A DNA stretch of 7,201 nt from an uncultured Rhodospirillales bacterium (lineage in GTDB: Bacteria; Pseudomonadota; Alphaproteobacteria; Rhodospirillales; 2-02-FULL-58-16): positions 1 through 7,201 of the forward strand of contig CAJXGZ010000118.1 in NCBI GenBank assembly GCA_913053795.1, written 5' to 3'. This document shows, piece after piece, positions 4,779 to 7,201 of the stretch. Each line of letters starts with the position of its first letter. The first letter of the stretch is position 1. Below the pieces are notes generated by a model that was not told where the DNA came from, did not search any database, and saw nothing but the letters and a program-made list of their open reading frames with translations. Both the position numbers and the translations under genes were made by a program.

Positions 4779-6008
4779 CTATACGAAAGTATTAGGGTCC
4801 TTGCGCAGGGTAAAGATTTCCCGCGGACGGCCGACTCCGCGCAGGCGGTATTCGCCAAGGGAGACCAGACCGCCAGCGAAGCCGTGCGCGACGTCGTCCG
4901 AGATCAGGACCGGCTTTTTCAGGGTCTTGCACATCCCCTCCAGGCGCGCCGTCTCGTTGACGGCGGCGCCGATGACGGTGAACTCGAGGCGCTCCAGGGC
5001 GCCGATGTTGCCGTAGGTCAGGTCGCCCATGTGGATGCCGATGCCGAAGCCGAGGGGCGCATCGCCCCGTTTGGCCCTTTCCCGGTTGAACGCCGCCATC
5101 CTTTGCACGGCGTCCTTGGCCGCCGCCACCGCCGCAGCGCAGGCCTCGGCGGTGGCGCAGCGCTTGCTGCCGCCGCCGGATTCGCTGGTTGGGAAGATGG
5201 CCAGCGCCGCGTCGCCGATGAAACGCAGCACCTCGCCGCCGTGATCAAGGACGGCGCCGGCCATGCAGTCGAAATAGCGGTTGAGGATCGAAAGGAAATC
5301 CTTGCGCGGCATGGATTCGGCCAGCGGCGTCGAGCCCCTGAGATCGCTGAACCAGATCACCGCGTGGATGTCCTCGCCGTCGCCGCGCTTGATCAGACCT
5401 TTTAGGATGCGCTCGCCGGTGTGGCTGCCCAGGTAGGTGTCGAGCAGGGTGACCGCGGTGCGCCGGGCGGCGTGGACCTCGAACAGGCGGCTGAGGACGG
5501 GAAGTATCTCGTTAATCTGGCCCAGGTCCTCCGCCGTGAACCCGCCCGCGCGTCCGGTGGTCATCGAGATGACGTTGATCAGCCCATTGGTGAACTTCAA
5601 GGGCATGGCCACGTAGTCGGTGGCGCCCTCACTTTTAAGCTCCTCGAGGATCGGATAGTCGAGCTGGGGGTTTTGAATGTCCAGGCGGCGCCGCACCCCG
5701 CCGGCGCCCTTGAGGATGGGGGCGAACGGGCTGGCCAGGTATTCCGGTCTCTGAAGCGTGTCATGGGGCGTCGGGACTTCTTCGACGCCGCCGCCGCTGC
5801 GCCGCCAGGTGAAGCTGCTGGCGAACATCTGGGGATGAAGGGTCTGGATGATGAGACGGATCCGCATCAGCGGAATGCCCGCCTCGACGGCGCGCCCGCA
5901 CAGGCGCCCCATAAGCTCCTTCGAGGTGGCCGCGTCCCAGGCCTCGCCGAGCAGCCATTCGACCAACGGGTTGTAGGTTCTAAATTTTTCCGGGGCCGTC
6001 CGCGGCAT
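4779..6008 (-). CDS. class III adenylate/guanylate cyclase with N-terminal GAF-like domain
   Basis: A 409-residue soluble protein with no membrane segment visible. Residues 10-180 resemble the GAF-like sensory region of alphaproteobacterial cyclases (VEWLLGEAWDA, IRLIIQTLHPQMFASSFTWRR, DYVAMPLKFTNG). Residues 212-400 are the class III catalytic domain. Metal-binding aspartates are Asp222 (WFSDLRGST) and Asp266 (FIGDAALAIF). The transition-state pair is Asn351/Arg355 (VIGAAVNETARLEG). The position just before FIGD, usually the purine-recognising Lys of adenylate cyclases, is Arg262, and the second specificity position is Thr344. ATP is the likely substrate; GTP cannot be excluded. GGAGGA lies 8 bases before the ATG. 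The gene follows glyoxalase I by 38 bases, so they are probably cotranscribed. The ligand of the N-terminal domain is unknown. Confidence 0.9.
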   Translation of the reverse strand: MPRTAPEKFRTYNPLVEWLLGEAWDAATSKELMGRLCGRAVEAGIPLMRIRLIIQTLHPQMFASSFTWRRSGGGVEEVPTPHDTLQRPEYLASPFAPILKGAGGVRRRLDIQNPQLDYPILEELKSEGATDYVAMPLKFTNGLINVISMTTGRAGGFTAEDLGQINEILPVLSRLFEVHAARRTAVTLLDTYLGSHTGERILKGLIKRGDGEDIHAVIWFSDLRGSTPLAESMPRKDFLSILNRYFDCMAGAVLDHGGEVLRFIGDAALAIFPTSESGGGSKRCATAEACAAAVAAAKDAVQRMAAFNRERAKRGDAPLGFGIGIHMGDLTYGNIGALERLEFTVIGAAVNETARLEGMCKTLKKPVLISDDVAHGFAGGLVSLGEYRLRGVGRPREIFTLRKDPNTFV

Positions 6009-6046
6009 CGCCTCGGTCCTCCTCCTGGTGGAATTGCGTTTCGGTT

Positions 6047-6466
6047 TCAGGAACGCTCAACCAGTTCAATCTTGTAGCCGTCCGGGTCTTCGATGAAGGC
6101 GATCACGCTTTGCCCATGTTTCATCGGCCCCGGTTCGCGGCTGATGGTCACCCCTTCGGCCCGCATGACGCCGCAGGCGCCATGGATATCGGGAACGGCG
6201 ACGGCCAAATGGCCGAAACCGGTTCCGATTTCGTAAGGTTCGCGCCGCCCCCAGTTATGGGTCAATTCGACCACCGTCTCGCCTGATTCATCACCGTAAC
6301 CGACGAATGCGAGGGTAAATTCGCCGCCCGGAAAGTCGGTGCGCCGCATCAGTTTCATGCCCAGATGGCGGCAGTAAAAGTCGATGGATTTATCCAGGTC
6401 CAAGACCCGGATCATTGTGTGCAACAGGCGGAACTTTCCTGCGTTCGCGCTCATTGGCCCATTCAT
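6047..6466 (-). CDS. gloA: glyoxalase I (lactoylglutathione lyase)
   Basis: A 139-residue enzyme that converts the methylglyoxal-glutathione hemithioacetal to S-lactoylglutathione in the cytosol. It closely follows E. coli GloA (135 residues): LLHTMIRVLDLDKSIDFY (14-31), LAFVGYG (52-58), VVELTHNWG (65-73), GFGHLAVAV (83-91), IAFIEDPDGYKIELVE (122-137). The four metal ligands are present: His16, Glu67, His86, Glu134. The metal is likely Ni2+ or Co2+ as in the short bacterial type. ATG at 6466 is preferred because GAGGAG lies about 8 bases upstream; ATG at 6454 is a second choice, and homologues start near residue 11. It is 38 bases upstream of the cyclase gene. Copy A of the palindromic repeat lies just upstream and could insulate it from hemerythrin transcription. 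Confidence 0.93.
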   Translation of the reverse strand: MNGPMSANAGKFRLLHTMIRVLDLDKSIDFYCRHLGMKLMRRTDFPGGEFTLAFVGYGDESGETVVELTHNWGRREPYEIGTGFGHLAVAVPDIHGACGVMRAEGVTISREPGPMKHGQSVIAFIEDPDGYKIELVERS

Positions 6467-6491
6467 TGAAATGTCTCCTCTTTTTGTTTCA

Positions 6492-6519
6492 TCCGAAATT
6501 AAAGGGGCCTGACCCCTTT
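6492..6519. repeat. palindromic repeat, copy A
   Basis: It begins with 20 bases identical to copy B (6492-6511 and 7094-7113), starting TCCGAAATTAAAGG. The inverted repeat AAAGGGG (6501-6507) and CCCCTTT (6513-6519) encloses 5 bases. On the minus strand the hairpin lies 35 bases after the hemerythrin stop and is followed by AATTT, so it may act as a weak terminator. Similar AAAGGGG/CCCCTTT palindromes occur as dispersed repeats in other genomes; that comparison is from memory. Confidence 0.75.
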
Positions 6520-6553
6520 GTTTCCTTCCGGAACATTATGGGTTCCACGGCGT

Positions 6554-6931
6554 TCAATCGTCTCGGCTCATTGAGGGTATGTCGCTGAACTTAATGTGGG
6601 GGATAAGCCGGCCGACAATCCATTGCTGGACATCCTTGCAGGAAAGATTCCCGCCGCGCGTTAACGACTTCAATTCAGTTTTGATCTGATTGTGCTGGGC
6701 GCGCTGTTGATCCAGGTCGGGGCTGGAGGAAGATTCAAGTAACGCCTCTTCATCGCGGAAGTGAATTTCAGTATAGCGGAACAGAGCTTCAACGGCGGCC
6801 CTGACCACATCATCGCCTTCGCACCGCTGGCATGCGTCGCAGACCAGATTGTAGAGCTTAAACAGTTCACGATGCTGCTCATCTATGGCGGGGCGCCCGG
6901 TATTGAAGCCGGCTTCCCACTTAACATGCAT
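6554..6931 (-). CDS. bacteriohemerythrin with one non-standard diiron ligand
   Basis: A 125-residue oxygen- or iron-binding four-helix protein. Using Phascolopsis hemerythrin spacing, the ligands are His20 (IDEQHRELF), His57 and Glu61 (IHFRDEE), His80 (QHNQ), His112 and Asp117 (LIPHIKFSD). The seventh, equivalent to His73, is Gln76 (codon CAG). The spacing around it is exactly conserved (61 to 76 is 15; 76 to 80 is 4), so this is a substitution, not a misalignment. A CDACQRC cluster (Cys31, 34, 37) lies between the first two helices, which I do not know as a family feature. The start at 6931 has AGGG 7 bases upstream and fits the family opening (VKWEAGFNTGRPAIDEQH). The gene lies between two copies of a palindromic repeat. 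Roles known for the family are oxygen storage or delivery and iron or oxygen sensing. Confidence 0.85.
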   Translation of the reverse strand: MHVKWEAGFNTGRPAIDEQHRELFKLYNLVCDACQRCEGDDVVRAAVEALFRYTEIHFRDEEALLESSSSPDLDQQRAQHNQIKTELKSLTRGGNLSCKDVQQWIVGRLIPHIKFSDIPSMSRDD

Positions 6932-7093
6932 GATGAGGCCCTTTCAGAAATTATTTTCGCCGACGCGCGCTGGTCCCAAGTGTAGCCCCTTTATTGCGAA
7001 GGAGGAATCGGTTTGTCCGCAACATGAGAGCCGCAAACTCAAATCCTTTGACTGGCAAGACAGCCGCCCCCCAATTCCGACAATTTTTGTCCC
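6932..7093. other. non-coding stretch upstream of the hemerythrin gene
   Basis: I see no convincing gene here. The AT-rich patch at about 6940-6957 contains TAATTT on the minus strand, which could be a -10 box, but the nearest -35-like sequence (TTGGGA) is about 20 bases away, so I do not call a promoter. Confidence 0.4.
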
Positions 7094-7125
7094 TCCGAAA
7101 TTAAAGGGGCCTGTCCCTTTAATTT
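7094..7125. repeat. palindromic repeat, copy B
   Basis: It shares 20 identical bases with copy A in the same orientation. It carries a perfect 11-bp inverted repeat, AAATTAAAGGG (7098-7108) and CCCTTTAATTT (7115-7125), around the 6-base loop GCCTGT. This can form a strong hairpin in either transcript and could serve as a bidirectional terminator. The possible gene entering from the right ends inside it. Confidence 0.8.
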
Positions 7126-7201
7126 AAAGCCTCGGCGTTTTGGCAGGCGCGTTTCCCCTCTTCAAGGTTGGCGAAGTCACCCCACTCGAATCCTTGGGTG
7201 A
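7119..7201 (-). CDS. possible C-terminal end of an unidentified gene
   Basis: One minus-strand frame is open from the right edge to TAA at 7121-7119. It encodes 26 residues: GFEWGDFANLEEGKRAC is the central part and the end is QNAEALN. The composition and GC-rich wobble bases look coding, but the fragment is too short to identify. Its last codons and stop lie in the palindrome of copy B, as expected if the repeat inserted at, or serves as, the gene's terminator. Confidence 0.35.
   Translation of the reverse strand, partial: TQGFEWGDFANLEEGKRACQNAEALN

Noticed and set aside
4758..6077. Two long plus-strand open frames (4758-5405 and 5421-6077)
   Set aside because: Antisense to the cyclase, with alanine/glycine/arginine-rich composition and no recognisable domain.
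7024..7104. Plus-strand 26-codon frame preceded by AGGAGG and a four-codon TTG frame overlapping its ATG
   Set aside because: The ribosome-like site is attractive, but the peptide is unremarkable, it ends in the repeat, and nothing follows that it could control.

Overview
The window looks like chromosomal DNA of a GC-rich alphaproteobacterium. The closest resemblance I can judge from remembered family sequences is to the Rhodospirillales (Magnetospirillum-like). This rests on GC-rich wobble positions, a class III cyclase of the type common in Alphaproteobacteria, a winged-helix regulator next to an RfaH-like factor, a single-domain globin and a bacteriohemerythrin. It is an inference; there is no rRNA or marker gene to confirm it. 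All ten convincing genes, and a possible fragment at the right edge, lie on the minus strand, so transcription runs from right to left.

Right part (about 7201 to 4687): a possible gene end at the right edge, then a bacteriohemerythrin (6554-6931), glyoxalase I (6047-6466) and a class III adenylate/guanylate cyclase with an N-terminal sensory-type domain (4779-6008). The hemerythrin gene sits between two copies of a palindromic element that share 20 identical bases. It lacks one of the seven usual diiron ligands (His replaced by Gln). Glyoxalase and cyclase are 38 bases apart and probably cotranscribed.

Middle part (4686 to 2168): a single-domain globin of the Vitreoscilla/flavohemoglobin type, a DUF4336 (metallo-beta-lactamase-like) protein, a YaiI/DUF188 protein and a small class I methyltransferase. 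The last three are tightly spaced and look like one operon. The 5' end of the DUF4336 gene is odd: the family-like N-terminus is encoded, but no canonical start codon is in frame with it.

Left part (2126 to 1): a control module for surface polysaccharide or glycan synthesis. A MarR-type winged-helix regulator with a C-terminal Rossmann-like domain is followed by an RfaH/NusG-paralogue antiterminator and by a LegB-type nucleotide-sugar 4,6-dehydratase that runs off the left edge. A strong promoter with two 15-bp operator-like repeats precedes the regulator. Between the antiterminator gene and legB lie a stable hairpin and, overlapping its 3' foot, a near match to the E. coli ops element (core GCGGTAGC). 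It ends 5 bases before the legB start, which has only a weak Shine-Dalgarno. I read this as an RfaH-like factor acting on the operon immediately downstream of its own gene. It is the most interesting feature of the window.
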